This document shows, piece after piece, positions 19,401-26,735 of a stretch of DNA of 30,736 bases. Made by a program: the position numbers and the translations under genes. Source of the stretch: a virus. Numbering within the stretch: the first letter of the stretch is position 1; each line of letters opens with the position of its first letter. The notes beneath the pieces were generated by a model, which saw only the letters and a list, made by a program, of their open reading frames with translations, searched no databases and had not been told where the DNA came from. The stretch spans positions 1 through 30,736 of IMG/VR virus record IMGVR_UViG_3300017769_000075; one strand, 5' to 3'.

Positions 19401-22400
19401 GATTTTGTTGATGAAATATTTGGTGAAGACCAAGCTTTTGATCCAAGCGATGCTGATTTTAGAAACAATATTAAAAATTTGTTTGAAAATGCAGTAATGC
19501 CTAAAATAAGAAAAGCGGCTGGTAATTTTGAAAAGTTTTTTGATAAATATATAGATAAACTTTTTGACCCTAAGAAAAAGTTATTATCAATACAATATTT
19601 ATATCAAGCAGAAAGAAAATTAGAAAACAAAAATTTTGCTAAGTTAAATAAAAGATTAACAACACAAGAAGAGATTAGAAAAGCAAGAGATGAAAAAAAT
19701 GCTTTTGTTGAAAATGAAGCGCAAGGTGTTGATTTATATGATAGACTAAAACCATCATTAGAAATTTTAAAAGAATATTATAGTTATGGTGAAAAGAAAC
19801 CTAATTCTACTATAAGAGCAAGAAGAAATAAACTTTTTGCGGAATTTGGTAAAGAAATTGCATTCAACTTATCTCCAGCGGCAATAAAGCAATCGCCATT
19901 ATCTACTGAGGACCAAGCTACAGCAGCTAGAAAAATAGAAAGAACTTTGGCTAGTAGACAATTTGCTTTTAAAATGGGATTAGGAAATATTTGGTATAAT
20001 GTTACTGACGATACTCAAAGATATTCTAATGGTATGATTGATTTTTTACCATATCTTGATAAATATCCAGGATTATTAAATATTGGTATTGTTACTAGTG
20101 GGCTGCAAATGGCTGGCTATATTACTAAAGATCAAATTCAAGAAATTAAACAAAAATTATTAGCAGGTTCTAAAAATTGGGTTGGTAGAAAGAATTTTTC
20201 TTATGGTAAATCAGCAACAAAAAAACAAGCACGTGAAGATGCTGAAAAAAATTATTACAAAGGAGCACCTATTAGTCAAAAAAATCTTAAAACTAAAAGT
20301 TTAAAATGGTTAATAGACGCTACTGACAGATATACTAATGCAGGTATACATTTATGGTTAGCTATTAATGAATTTATAAATGAACCTAATATTACACAAG
20401 CACAGAAAAACGAAAGACTCTTAACTATGATACACTTTATGGTTAATTCTTATAAAGATAAATCGCATTTACATAGAAGAATGGCTAAGCTTGCGGGATT
20501 TGACGTAGTAGCGGCTGCAAATAATGAGCAAATGATAATGGAACATGCAATGCAGAGTTTTAGAGCTTGGAAAGAATTGTTAAGTGGAATTAATAAAAAA
20601 GAAATACCGTTTACAAAATTATTAAATAAAGCTTTAGAAAATTATGTATTAATAGGTATGTCTAAAAAAGATGCTGACAAAGTTGATGCGGCTACATATA
20701 TAGACAACGAAGGTGAGACCAGATTTTATAAATTTGGCATGGGTAGAAACTGGAATTTATGGAAAGATAGTTGGACAAGAAGACATTTTAATAGTGCGGT
20801 TGCAAAAATTGATGGCGGTGTTACGTTAAAAAACTATAAAACATTACAAGGAAAATCATTTTCGGTACAATTTAACATAAAAAAAGATGGTACTCCTAGA
20901 ACTTTACCTAGTAAAGAAGCTAATTTGGATTTAGAATTTAATTCAATATTAGAAGATAAATCTGGTGTGTTATCAACTACTAAATATTCTGCAGTAAGAG
21001 CCAGAAGAAGAGGTAAAAATAAAGGTAGATATAATTTATTTATACCACCGGGAGCAGAAGACTTTTTAGGACTAATGTACACATTGTTACCTAAAGGATT
21101 TAAAGGTGACCAAGCTATAGAATGGGTTAGAATTAATTTAATCAGACCTTTTGGTAGAGCTATGGCAAATATTGAAAGAGAAAGATCAGCAATGATGGCT
21201 GACTTTGCAGAATTAAAATCAAGACTACCTAAATTACCAAAAAAAGCTGGTATATTTGCACAATCGCCGTTACAACAAAAAGTATTAGATGGTGATTTCA
21301 CAATGGGTGATGCTGTTAGAGTTTATATATGGAATAAACAAAAAATGCAAATTCCAGGCTTAAGTAAAGAAGAAGAGGCAAGTTTAGTCAACTTAATTAA
21401 AAAAGATAAAACCTTTAAAAATTTCGCAGATAATTTAATATTAATTACTAAAGCTGATGGTTATATAAAGCCTGATAATAATTGGGAATCTGGAACTATA
21501 TCAACAGATTTAAAACAAAGTATAAATACAACAAAAAGAGAAAAATACCTTCAGCAATGGCAAAAAAATGTTGACACGGTATTTTCAGAAGAAAATTTAA
21601 ATAAACTTGAAGCTTTATTTGGTAGAAATTATAGAGAAGCGTTAGAAGATATTCTTCGTAGAATGAAAACTGGTAGAAATAGAAAACCTAGCAACAACAA
21701 ACAAGTTAATATCATGTTAGATTGGCTTAATGATGCAGTTGGTACTATTATGTTCTTAAATAGAAAATCTGCCGTTCTACAAACAATATCAACCATAAAC
21801 TTTATAAATTGGAGTGATAATAATTTATTACAGGCTGGTAAAGCTTTTTCTAATCAAAAACAATTTTGGGGAGATTTTATGAGATTATTTAATTCAGATT
21901 ATTTAGTTCAAAGAAGAGGTGGTTTGAAAATAAATATTAACGAATCTGAACTTGTAGAGCAGGCTGAAAAAGGAGGAGTGCGTGGTGTTATAAGTTTATT
22001 ACTAAGTAAAGGTTTTGTTTTAACAAGATATGCAGATAGTTTTGCAATTGCATTAGGTGGTGCAAGTTTTATTAGAAATAGAACAAATACATATACTAAT
22101 AAAGGATTAGAACAAGATGCTGCTTTTGAAAGAGCTTTTGAAGATTTTAGAGAAATAGCTGAAGAAACACAGCAATCTAGTAGACCTGATAAAATATCTA
22201 TGCAGCAAGCAAGTAATTTAGGTAGAGTTGTTTTAGCTTTTGCTAATACACCTATGCAGTATGCTAGACTTATGAAAAGAGCTGCTCAAGATATACGAGA
22301 CGGGCGTGGTGATCCTAGAACTAATTGGTCAAAACTTATATATTATAGTTTTGTTCAAAACTTTATATTCAACGCAATGCAGCAAGCACTATTTGCAATG

Positions 22401-22964
22401 GGATTTGGAGAAGAAGAAGATGATGAGAAGGAAAGAGATAGAGTTATAAAAACTGCTGAGGGAATGGCTGATTCAGTTATTAGAGGTACAGGTGTATATG
22501 GCAATATAATTTTAATGGCTAAAAATGTTGCAGTCGATTTAGCTAGAAGAGCAGGCAGACCTCGACCTAAATTTGGAGATGCAGCATGGAAATTATTTGA
22601 TTTTATGCCACCCGTAGATAGAAAGGTAACACAAATAAGACAAGCACTTTCTGTATTCGATTATGAAATGGATGAAATAAAAGAATCAGGACTTAGTCTA
22701 GATAACCCTGCAACAATGGCGGCTGCAAGATTTATATCAGCTACAGCTAATATACCTCTTGATCAAGCAATGAGATTGTATGAACAAGGAAAAGGAATTG
22801 TAGATTCAGAAACTGAATTATGGCAAAAATTGGCACTATTGTTAGGTTGGGACGGATGGACTTTAAAAATAGAAGAAGATGATACAAGGTTAATAAAAAA
22901 GAAAAACAAATTACAGCCTACAAAAATTAAAAAATTAAAAATTAAAAAGCTAAAAATAAAATAA
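16494..22964 (+). CDS. Giant internal/ejected virion protein with HExxH zinc-protease motif
   Basis: 2156 residues, the largest gene here and in the position of T7 gp16. Residues about 210-240 and 360-390 are hydrophobic, Ala/Gly-rich stretches that could contact membranes. Residues 614-619 read HHEVMH, an HExxH zincin signature (H615, E616, H619) with E676 (VDEYLSGLSD) a possible third ligand. Such metallopeptidase modules occur in phage 'large polyvalent proteins', injected multidomain chains. The C-terminal third (about 1600-2130) is helical, with conserved-looking blocks such as FANTPMQYARLMKRAAQDIR. The last 20 residues are a repetitive Lys/Ile/Leu tail. No DxDxD RNA-polymerase motif was found. 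Likely delivered with DNA and possibly cleaving itself or host proteins; this is inference. Confidence 0.6.
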   Translation: MEEIYQALLQKFDADMGEELRTKQISFLLTQEPTKAIDALYTKYTGALPPENSKRFLYNKALELTPTKEEKIKPSLGRRFVNAFKKIGSSVSDDFLRDSAARRIEDNQKQIRKIKNTPDSINSFRVGGVYLMKEGNFVGGRSVDRENALKYYEDLVEKDSKIFRENFIESKEMQDYLDKYEKINIFEDDGDNELWDDFNLTFDKTTGVIAEQIPQMFSALASFGFTTYTQEGGAVATELINRVAAEEMGLTYEAFQNLPKEQQANAVLNAVQDGKTVDALNEANRVGIQNAAMDYASNLFLVGKATKFVPKTALRGIIKGKVNQDAKDFLVGAGYSQLAEIVTENGQEINSALALDNPITAKLIAETTAQTILGTSGTQVSITGTSMAVREGIAELTALRDPESLRAIANALKVEVKKSNRTQAEKDQILRNIDVAENVANNSTYRYLSYEGRKKMFDLQIEKADAQSNLAGLEKEFKTNNSISIEAKIENEKQRIESYDNQLIDTKLLEYFHTTGKTLLSYINSDKTGVFAGKQGIMRKTRAELKAWLEKNRPDLLTDENVIDMLEGTVNESGMRMYTSGAMKGDLALFVEENVDNNIFKTNNGRSTSGNVVHHEVMHFIFESLSRSEKTAIIQALDADFSNSTDPKMAAAYKLLKQRLSVYGKFDLKNNDIVDEYLSGLSDVLANQAALENIEQANMFNKFGEAFAKTYSKNIKNLPFEISGENALELIKRYNSFTGVKPLSAKTVLEAADDVAKTVAKSGKVDIEEKTKPSKEAELTSEQIKASQNALDQYITEDIKTQDDFKTSDAARAGIYTEIESNLIIDPVINSIIQRDENTGSLAPEVQEDIKRKVRERITERVFKNFNPTLEGNKRSVFSYIYGKKESKGLGGIAFRAFQDVKLEYVKKPKAQSIETATGTTIDILDETSMDVESMIDAKILSENIENTSNPKMEDEIDILTEDDIKDLQDFVDEIFGEDQAFDPSDADFRNNIKNLFENAVMPKIRKAAGNFEKFFDKYIDKLFDPKKKLLSIQYLYQAERKLENKNFAKLNKRLTTQEEIRKARDEKNAFVENEAQGVDLYDRLKPSLEILKEYYSYGEKKPNSTIRARRNKLFAEFGKEIAFNLSPAAIKQSPLSTEDQATAARKIERTLASRQFAFKMGLGNIWYNVTDDTQRYSNGMIDFLPYLDKYPGLLNIGIVTSGLQMAGYITKDQIQEIKQKLLAGSKNWVGRKNFSYGKSATKKQAREDAEKNYYKGAPISQKNLKTKSLKWLIDATDRYTNAGIHLWLAINEFINEPNITQAQKNERLLTMIHFMVNSYKDKSHLHRRMAKLAGFDVVAAANNEQMIMEHAMQSFRAWKELLSGINKKEIPFTKLLNKALENYVLIGMSKKDADKVDAATYIDNEGETRFYKFGMGRNWNLWKDSWTRRHFNSAVAKIDGGVTLKNYKTLQGKSFSVQFNIKKDGTPRTLPSKEANLDLEFNSILEDKSGVLSTTKYSAVRARRRGKNKGRYNLFIPPGAEDFLGLMYTLLPKGFKGDQAIEWVRINLIRPFGRAMANIERERSAMMADFAELKSRLPKLPKKAGIFAQSPLQQKVLDGDFTMGDAVRVYIWNKQKMQIPGLSKEEEASLVNLIKKDKTFKNFADNLILITKADGYIKPDNNWESGTISTDLKQSINTTKREKYLQQWQKNVDTVFSEENLNKLEALFGRNYREALEDILRRMKTGRNRKPSNNKQVNIMLDWLNDAVGTIMFLNRKSAVLQTISTINFINWSDNNLLQAGKAFSNQKQFWGDFMRLFNSDYLVQRRGGLKININESELVEQAEKGGVRGVISLLLSKGFVLTRYADSFAIALGGASFIRNRTNTYTNKGLEQDAAFERAFEDFREIAEETQQSSRPDKISMQQASNLGRVVLAFANTPMQYARLMKRAAQDIRDGRGDPRTNWSKLIYYSFVQNFIFNAMQQALFAMGFGEEEDDEKERDRVIKTAEGMADSVIRGTGVYGNIILMAKNVAVDLARRAGRPRPKFGDAAWKLFDFMPPVDRKVTQIRQALSVFDYEMDEIKESGLSLDNPATMAAARFISATANIPLDQAMRLYEQGKGIVDSETELWQKLALLLGWDGWTLKIEEDDTRLIKKKNKLQPTKIKKLKIKKLKIK

Positions 22965-22966
22965 TT

Positions 22967-23098
22967 ATGGCAAAAGACGCATGTTATAAAAAAGTAAAGG
23001 CAAGGTATAAAGTGTTTCCTTCCGCATATGCTAGCGGGGCAATCGCTAAGTGTAGAAAAGTTGGAGCAGCAAATTGGGGTAATAAATCTAAAAAATAA
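22967..23098 (+). CDS. Tiny basic protein, 43 residues
   Basis: Starts MAKDACYKKVKARYKVFPSA and continues YASGAIAKCRKVGAANWGNK, with net positive charge and two Cys about 23 residues apart. I recall this YKVFPSAYASG..KCR pattern as a small domain in phages and algal viruses, with no settled function. It starts 2 bases after the giant protein's stop with the ATTATGG start context used by neighbouring genes, and a similar gap separates it from the next gene. The intact frame and codon use support a real gene despite its size. Nucleic-acid binding or packaging inside the virion is a reasonable guess. Confidence 0.75.
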   Translation: MAKDACYKKVKARYKVFPSAYASGAIAKCRKVGAANWGNKSKK

Positions 23099-23101
23099 AT
23101 T

Positions 23102-23377
23102 ATGGCAACAAAAAAATACAAACCACATATGATGTATTGCAAAGATGGTACTGAAAAGAAAGCAATGACATATAAAGAGCATTTAGCATTAAAGAAAAAG
23201 GGTTGTGAACATTCGCCTATGAAAATGGACCCTTATAAAGGTAAGGAACCAAATAAAAAACAACCACCTAAAGATAGAAATATGGGAAAACCAAAGCAAG
23301 ACCGAAAGCTTCCGGAAAAAAGAAAAAGAGGAACAAGAGATAAAGATGGAAATATTATAGGCGGTATAAAGTCATAG
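23102..23377 (+). CDS. Small very basic hypothetical protein
   Basis: 91 residues, about a third Lys or Arg, with an N-terminal segment carrying two Cys (MMYCKDGTEKKAMTYKEHLA, KKKGCEHSP) that could bind a metal. A Pro/Lys-rich, probably disordered tail follows (KEPNKKQPPKDRNMGKPKQD). It ends in TAG one base before the next gene starts in another frame, so this TAG acts as a true stop. High charge suggests DNA or RNA binding or a virion-packaged protein. Function unknown. Confidence 0.65.
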   Translation: MATKKYKPHMMYCKDGTEKKAMTYKEHLALKKKGCEHSPMKMDPYKGKEPNKKQPPKDRNMGKPKQDRKLPEKRKRGTRDKDGNIIGGIKS

Positions 23378-23378
23378 T

Positions 23379-23654
23379 ATGGCAGTAAGAAAAACTAAAA
23401 AAGGAGCGGCTCTTAAACGTTGGTTTAAAGAAGAATGGATTGATGTAAGAACTGGTAAACCCTGCGGAAGACGTAAAGGAGAAAAAAGAGGTGTACCTTA
23501 TTGTAGACCTAAAAAAAGAGTATCAAGTAAAACTGTAAAAACAGCTTCTGAAATGTCTTCAGCTGAAAAAGCGGCAAAAATAAGAGAAAAGAAAAATTTA
23601 GGACAGCCTGCAGGTAAACCAAGAAGAGTTAAAAACGTTAAAAGACGCAAATAA
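23379..23654 (+). CDS. Small basic protein of DUF5872 type
   Basis: 91 residues, strongly basic. The centre, WIDVRTGKPCGRRKGEKRG followed by VPYCRPKKRVSSKT, matches the RTGKPCGR..GE.R..PYCRP pattern I associate with DUF5872, a short domain found in phages and large algal viruses. The paired Cys in this motif may bind metal. The rest is Lys/Arg-rich (KPRRVKNVKRRK at the end). It follows the two other tiny basic genes in a packed run after the ejection protein, suggesting virion-associated, DNA-contacting proteins. The family assignment is from memory; the role is unknown. Confidence 0.65.
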   Translation: MAVRKTKKGAALKRWFKEEWIDVRTGKPCGRRKGEKRGVPYCRPKKRVSSKTVKTASEMSSAEKAAKIREKKNLGQPAGKPRRVKNVKRRK

Positions 23655-23688
23655 CAGGTGATTACATATATTATACAAACTTAACATT

Positions 23689-24879
23689 ATGAAACAAATT
23701 TTAACTATCTTAGCAATATTAATATCATTTAATATTACTGCGCAAGAAGAAAAGAAAAAAAGTAAATTTTTTAAATCTATATATGATGAATTATTTAAAT
23801 ATGGTACATTATATGTAGCTGGTGATATTAAAAATCCTAGAGAAAATCCAAAAGATTATTTTGTAAGAACAAATCCTGATGGTAATTTATATACACCACC
23901 CGTTGTAGTTGATGGTACTGACTATTATGATTTTGATTATCGTTATGGTTTTGGTATTAGAAAGATTGCAAGATTTGATTACGAGAGAAAAGCTAAAGAC
24001 TATTATAACGGCACTGAATCTAACGTAGCTATGACAGCTCCTAACTCATCCATTAAAGGTTTAGAGTATGTATTTCATTATGAAAAAGAAAGGTCCAGAG
24101 ATGAGATATTTAAAAATCATAGGTATTTTCTAAAACATAGTGGTAAACATCACATGGTTAAGCTTGAAAGTAGAGCACAAGGTAAAGTTGATTTTAAATA
24201 TAAATCAGCTGAAGTGAGGGCTAAATTACCTATTGGTAAAAAGTTTAGCTTATCAGCGGGAGCGATGTATCGTACACATGAAAGAGCTTACGGATATAAT
24301 CCAATTGAAATATGGCTAAATGAAACCAACCAAGATGGTTACCCTATAAACTATTGGTATCAATTAGGTTATAATTATGGATTTACTGATCAATTGGTAA
24401 CTATTAATATTGATGGTGAAGATGTATATGATTATTATTGGTATGATCCTGAAGGAAACACGGTGGCTTATACAGATTTACAATTTCGTGACACGATATT
24501 TGAATCATTAATTAATCGTTATAATAATGAGCAGTGGGATTTACTAGACCCATTTGGTGTAGTTTCACCTGTGGTCGGTTTTGATTTTTATCACTACAAG
24601 TCAAATTTCTGGCTTCACGCATATGGTTCTTATTTATTGCCTTATCATAAATATGTAAAAGGTGATGAAGATTTTTCATATTTAAATCGTAATAACTGGG
24701 GCCTCGGAGGATTAAGACAAGATTCAGAACTTGAACAATGGAAAGATTTTCAAGCAGGTATAAATTTTGGATGGAAATTAAACAGATCAATAGGTGTATT
24801 CTTTGAAGGTGAATATACTAAATTCTGGGATAGTAGAATATATAATGGATCTGTAGGATTCAACATAACACTTAGATAA
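23689..24879 (+). CDS. Secreted protein, probable outer-membrane beta-barrel
   Basis: 396 residues with a clear signal peptide (MKQILTILAILISFNITAQE, cleavage near residue 19) of Bacteroidetes style. The mature part alternates polar and aromatic residues in strand-like runs (FDYRYGFGIRKIARFDYERK; FSLSAGAMYRTHERAYGYN; NFWLHAYGSYLLPYHKY) and ends GSVGFNITLR, like the last strand of an outer-membrane barrel. Aromatic content (Tyr, Trp, Phe) is very high. I do not recognise a family. A phage gene for an outer-membrane protein could change the host surface, for example by blocking a receptor; or it could be a virion-tip protein, though the signal peptide argues against that. Thirty-four bases separate it from the upstream gene. 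Membrane location is likely; role open. Confidence 0.6.
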   Translation: MKQILTILAILISFNITAQEEKKKSKFFKSIYDELFKYGTLYVAGDIKNPRENPKDYFVRTNPDGNLYTPPVVVDGTDYYDFDYRYGFGIRKIARFDYERKAKDYYNGTESNVAMTAPNSSIKGLEYVFHYEKERSRDEIFKNHRYFLKHSGKHHMVKLESRAQGKVDFKYKSAEVRAKLPIGKKFSLSAGAMYRTHERAYGYNPIEIWLNETNQDGYPINYWYQLGYNYGFTDQLVTINIDGEDVYDYYWYDPEGNTVAYTDLQFRDTIFESLINRYNNEQWDLLDPFGVVSPVVGFDFYHYKSNFWLHAYGSYLLPYHKYVKGDEDFSYLNRNNWGLGGLRQDSELEQWKDFQAGINFGWKLNRSIGVFFEGEYTKFWDSRIYNGSVGFNITLR

Positions 24880-24880
24880 A

Positions 24881-25234
24881 ATGGCATATATACAAAAACA
24901 TAATTACAAAGGAGTATTTAAAATGGGTCAGGATAAAATGACTCCAAATGCAAGACCGGCAGTAATGCCAAAACCAGTTCCCAAAGGAGGCGCTGCAAAT
25001 AATTTTGCAAAAGAAAGAAAGGCAATGTATGGAGATGTAATGGATAAACAAGGTAAACCTATTTTAAATCCTTTAAAATTATTTACGTCTAACAAATTTA
25101 ATAATTTTAGATGGGAAGGAAGAATGATGGATGGTGTCGTTGAAGGTGTTAAAAATGCTGTAATACCCGGTAGATTTTTTCAAAAAGCAAGAAGAGCTTA
25201 TAAATATAATAAGATAACAAAAAATAAATATTAA
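24881..25234 (+). CDS. Basic hypothetical protein
   Basis: 117 residues, rich in Lys, Arg, Asn and Met, with no signal peptide. The N-terminal half looks disordered (KMTPNARPAVMPKPVPKGGA). The C-terminal half has possible helices (MMDGVVEGVKNAV, FFQKARRAYKYN). It starts one base after the beta-barrel gene's stop and ends one base before the next gene, so it is translated as part of this operon. No known domain recognised. A virion or nucleic-acid-associated role is possible from charge alone. Confidence 0.55.
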   Translation: MAYIQKHNYKGVFKMGQDKMTPNARPAVMPKPVPKGGAANNFAKERKAMYGDVMDKQGKPILNPLKLFTSNKFNNFRWEGRMMDGVVEGVKNAVIPGRFFQKARRAYKYNKITKNKY

Positions 25235-25235
25235 A

Positions 25236-25520
25236 ATGGCAAAGCAGATTGGGGAAGATACTAAAATAACATTAGATTTAAAAACAATAGGGTTGATTAT
25301 TGGGGGTGTAGTTTCGCTTGCTAGCATGTATTTTATAATGCAGGCTGATATAGCTAGAGCAATGGAATTACCCGCGCCAGTTATTGATAGAGTTGAATAT
25401 GATTTGAAAGATGAATTAATTCGCCAAACAATTATGGATACTCAAGATGATGTAGAAGAGATAAAGGAAACTATTGATAAAATAGACGAAAGATTATACG
25501 AAATACAGCAAAGAAGATAG
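25236..25520 (+). CDS. Small protein with one membrane segment and coiled coil
   Basis: 94 residues. A hydrophobic segment at about 17-37 (TIGLIIGGVVSLASMYFIM) is preceded by charged residues. From about 55 an acidic/basic heptad-like coiled coil follows (DTQDDVEEIKETIDKIDERL). This plan, one membrane helix plus coiled coil, is seen in spanin inner-membrane subunits and in small holin-like proteins, and a lipoprotein gene follows 0.9 kb downstream. The gene ends in TAG one base before the next start, which lies in a different frame. Lysis role is plausible but unproven. Confidence 0.55.
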   Translation: MAKQIGEDTKITLDLKTIGLIIGGVVSLASMYFIMQADIARAMELPAPVIDRVEYDLKDELIRQTIMDTQDDVEEIKETIDKIDERLYEIQQRR

Positions 25521-25521
25521 T

Positions 25522-25920
25522 ATGAAATACTTAAATATAATTTTACTATTAATTACATTTAATACTTTTGGACAAGAGTTTATTACTGATAATAATTTTG
25601 ATAGTAAAATAAATGAAAAGCAAGCGTTTGGTGATAATCAAACATTGCCAGTAATAGTTGAATTTTACGCATCATTTAACGATGCTAATAAATTTAGTGA
25701 TTGGGATAAATTAGAAAATGTTATATATTATAGAGCAGATATAGCTAATTGCCCAGCGGCAAAGAAAAAATACAAAGTGCGAATGGCACCAACATTAATT
25801 ATCTTTAAAGAAGGTATAAAAGAAATAGTATTCAAAGCGGGATTAGATTTAATGTTACCTGCAGATTTAGAGGAAATACAAGAATCCATTAACGAAGTCA
25901 GTGCGGCTTCACAATTTTAA
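25522..25920 (+). CDS. Secreted thioredoxin-fold protein without the CxxC active site
   Basis: 132 residues with a Bacteroidetes signal peptide (MKYLNIILLLITFNTFGQEF, cleavage near 18). The mature part follows the thioredoxin plan: strand PVIVEFYASF, then the active-site loop, then KYKVRMAPTLIIFKEG with the conserved cis-Pro (P90) and the ..FK.G turn. Where thioredoxin has W-C-G-P-C-K, this protein has F-N-D-A-N-K (52-57), so both catalytic Cys are Asn. A single Cys (C77) remains in the mature protein. It therefore cannot do normal disulfide exchange and may instead bind a periplasmic partner. It follows the coiled-coil membrane protein by one base. The fold call is fairly sure; the role is unknown. 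Confidence 0.65.
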   Translation: MKYLNIILLLITFNTFGQEFITDNNFDSKINEKQAFGDNQTLPVIVEFYASFNDANKFSDWDKLENVIYYRADIANCPAAKKKYKVRMAPTLIIFKEGIKEIVFKAGLDLMLPADLEEIQESINEVSAASQF

Positions 25921-25924
25921 AATT

Positions 25925-26377
25925 ATGAGCAAAGGTAGAGATACATTAAAGCCGGGAAGAGGAAGGCTTAGCCAATTTATTGGTGAAACAAAAGCAAAAT
26001 TTAAAGATCCTGGTTTTCAAAAAGATTTAGCTGTATACGGAGGCATTGCATCAATAATACCTATAGGTAGAGCAATTAGTGCTGGTAAAAAAATGGTGGG
26101 TGCTTTTACCAACACCTCTAACCAGTATAGAAAACTTGCAAGTAAAGGTTTACCAAAAAGTATGCAAGCTATGTTTGAGGCCCCTGCACAATATGCTAGA
26201 GCATTTACTCCTCAAGCAACAACTACAGCAAAAGTTGTAGCTAAAAAAAATAAAGATTTAGCAAAAAATATAATAAATTCAACACCAAGAACAAAAGCTG
26301 GCGGTGGCCCTCATCCTATTATTAGTGGAGGTAGGGATATGACTAGATTTAATAGCGGTAAGTGGACCGGAAACTAA
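25925..26377 (+). CDS. Hypothetical basic protein with glycine-rich hydrophobic stretch
   Basis: 150 residues from ATG 25925, chosen because it follows the preceding stop by 4 bases and carries the AAATTATG context common here. A GTG at 25901 in the same frame would overlap the upstream gene and is less likely. The protein starts MSKGRDTLKPGRGRLSQFIG, has a short apolar stretch (YGGIASIIPIGRAISAGKK, about 38-56), then basic helices. It ends in a Gly/Pro-rich tail (AGGGPHPIISGGRDMTRFNS). No family recognised. Its content resembles other small basic proteins in this run. Confidence 0.6.
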   Translation: MSKGRDTLKPGRGRLSQFIGETKAKFKDPGFQKDLAVYGGIASIIPIGRAISAGKKMVGAFTNTSNQYRKLASKGLPKSMQAMFEAPAQYARAFTPQATTTAKVVAKKNKDLAKNIINSTPRTKAGGGPHPIISGGRDMTRFNSGKWTGN

Positions 26378-26390
26378 ATTGTAATTATGA

Positions 26391-26735
26391 GTGAAAAAGA
26401 TACTTGTCCTTTTTGTGGCGGTTACTGTGGGCTGTGCTAGCTCACAAGATATAGGTAGAGATAAATATTACCATTTTGCAGCAGGCGCTACAACAGCAGC
26501 GGTTGCAAATGAAATGGAATTACCAAGAGTAGCATCCTCTTTTGCAGCAGGATTTGCTAAAGAAAGTTATGACTATATACGTTATGGCAGTTTTGATGCT
26601 AAAGACTTGGTAGCCACTACATTAGGTGGCATAGTAGTAAATTATATAATTAAATTATTAAAAAAGAAAAAAAATGTGGAAATTAACAAAGAAATACATG
26701 AAGGACGTATGGGTCCTATTATGGAGCAAAACTGA
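26391..26735 (+). CDS. YfiM/DUF2279-like lipoprotein
   Basis: 114 residues from GTG 26391. The N-terminus MKKILVLFVAVTVGCASSQ is a lipoprotein signal with a lipobox-like TVGC (Cys15). The mature part has DKYYHFAAGATTAAVANEME and then FAAGFAKESYDYIRYGSFDAKD, matching the DK.YH...GA....GKE.YD.....D.KD.. plan of YfiM-type lipoproteins (DUF2279). An ATG four bases upstream (26387) has the stronger ATTATG context but encodes only 17 residues in another frame, so this gene either uses GTG or has an altered start. It overlaps the next gene by 62 bases. In phages such lipoproteins often sit near lysis genes; role unproven. Confidence 0.65.
   Translation: MKKILVLFVAVTVGCASSQDIGRDKYYHFAAGATTAAVANEMELPRVASSFAAGFAKESYDYIRYGSFDAKDLVATTLGGIVVNYIIKLLKKKKNVEINKEIHEGRMGPIMEQN

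Noticed and set aside
16494-22964. Giant virion RNA polymerase, as in some crAss-like phages
   Set aside because: No DxDxD-type catalytic motif was found on reading the 2156-residue protein. The clustered Asp and Glu near residues 930-990 are simply acidic and have no such spacing.
22917-22964. Repeat array at the end of the giant protein gene
   Set aside because: The A/T-rich repeated AAAATTAAAA pattern encodes a short Lys/Ile/Leu tail. It is a low-complexity coding end, not a CRISPR, att site or terminator.
25901-25924. GTG start extending the gene at 25925 upstream
   Set aside because: It would overlap the thioredoxin-fold gene by 20 bases, while ATG 25925 has the start context used by neighbours.
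26387-26440. 17-residue frame with CPFCGGYCGLC as a zinc-ribbon gene
   Set aside because: Too short to fold and lying in the signal-peptide region of a convincing lipoprotein frame. Kept only as a possible leader or a damaged start.
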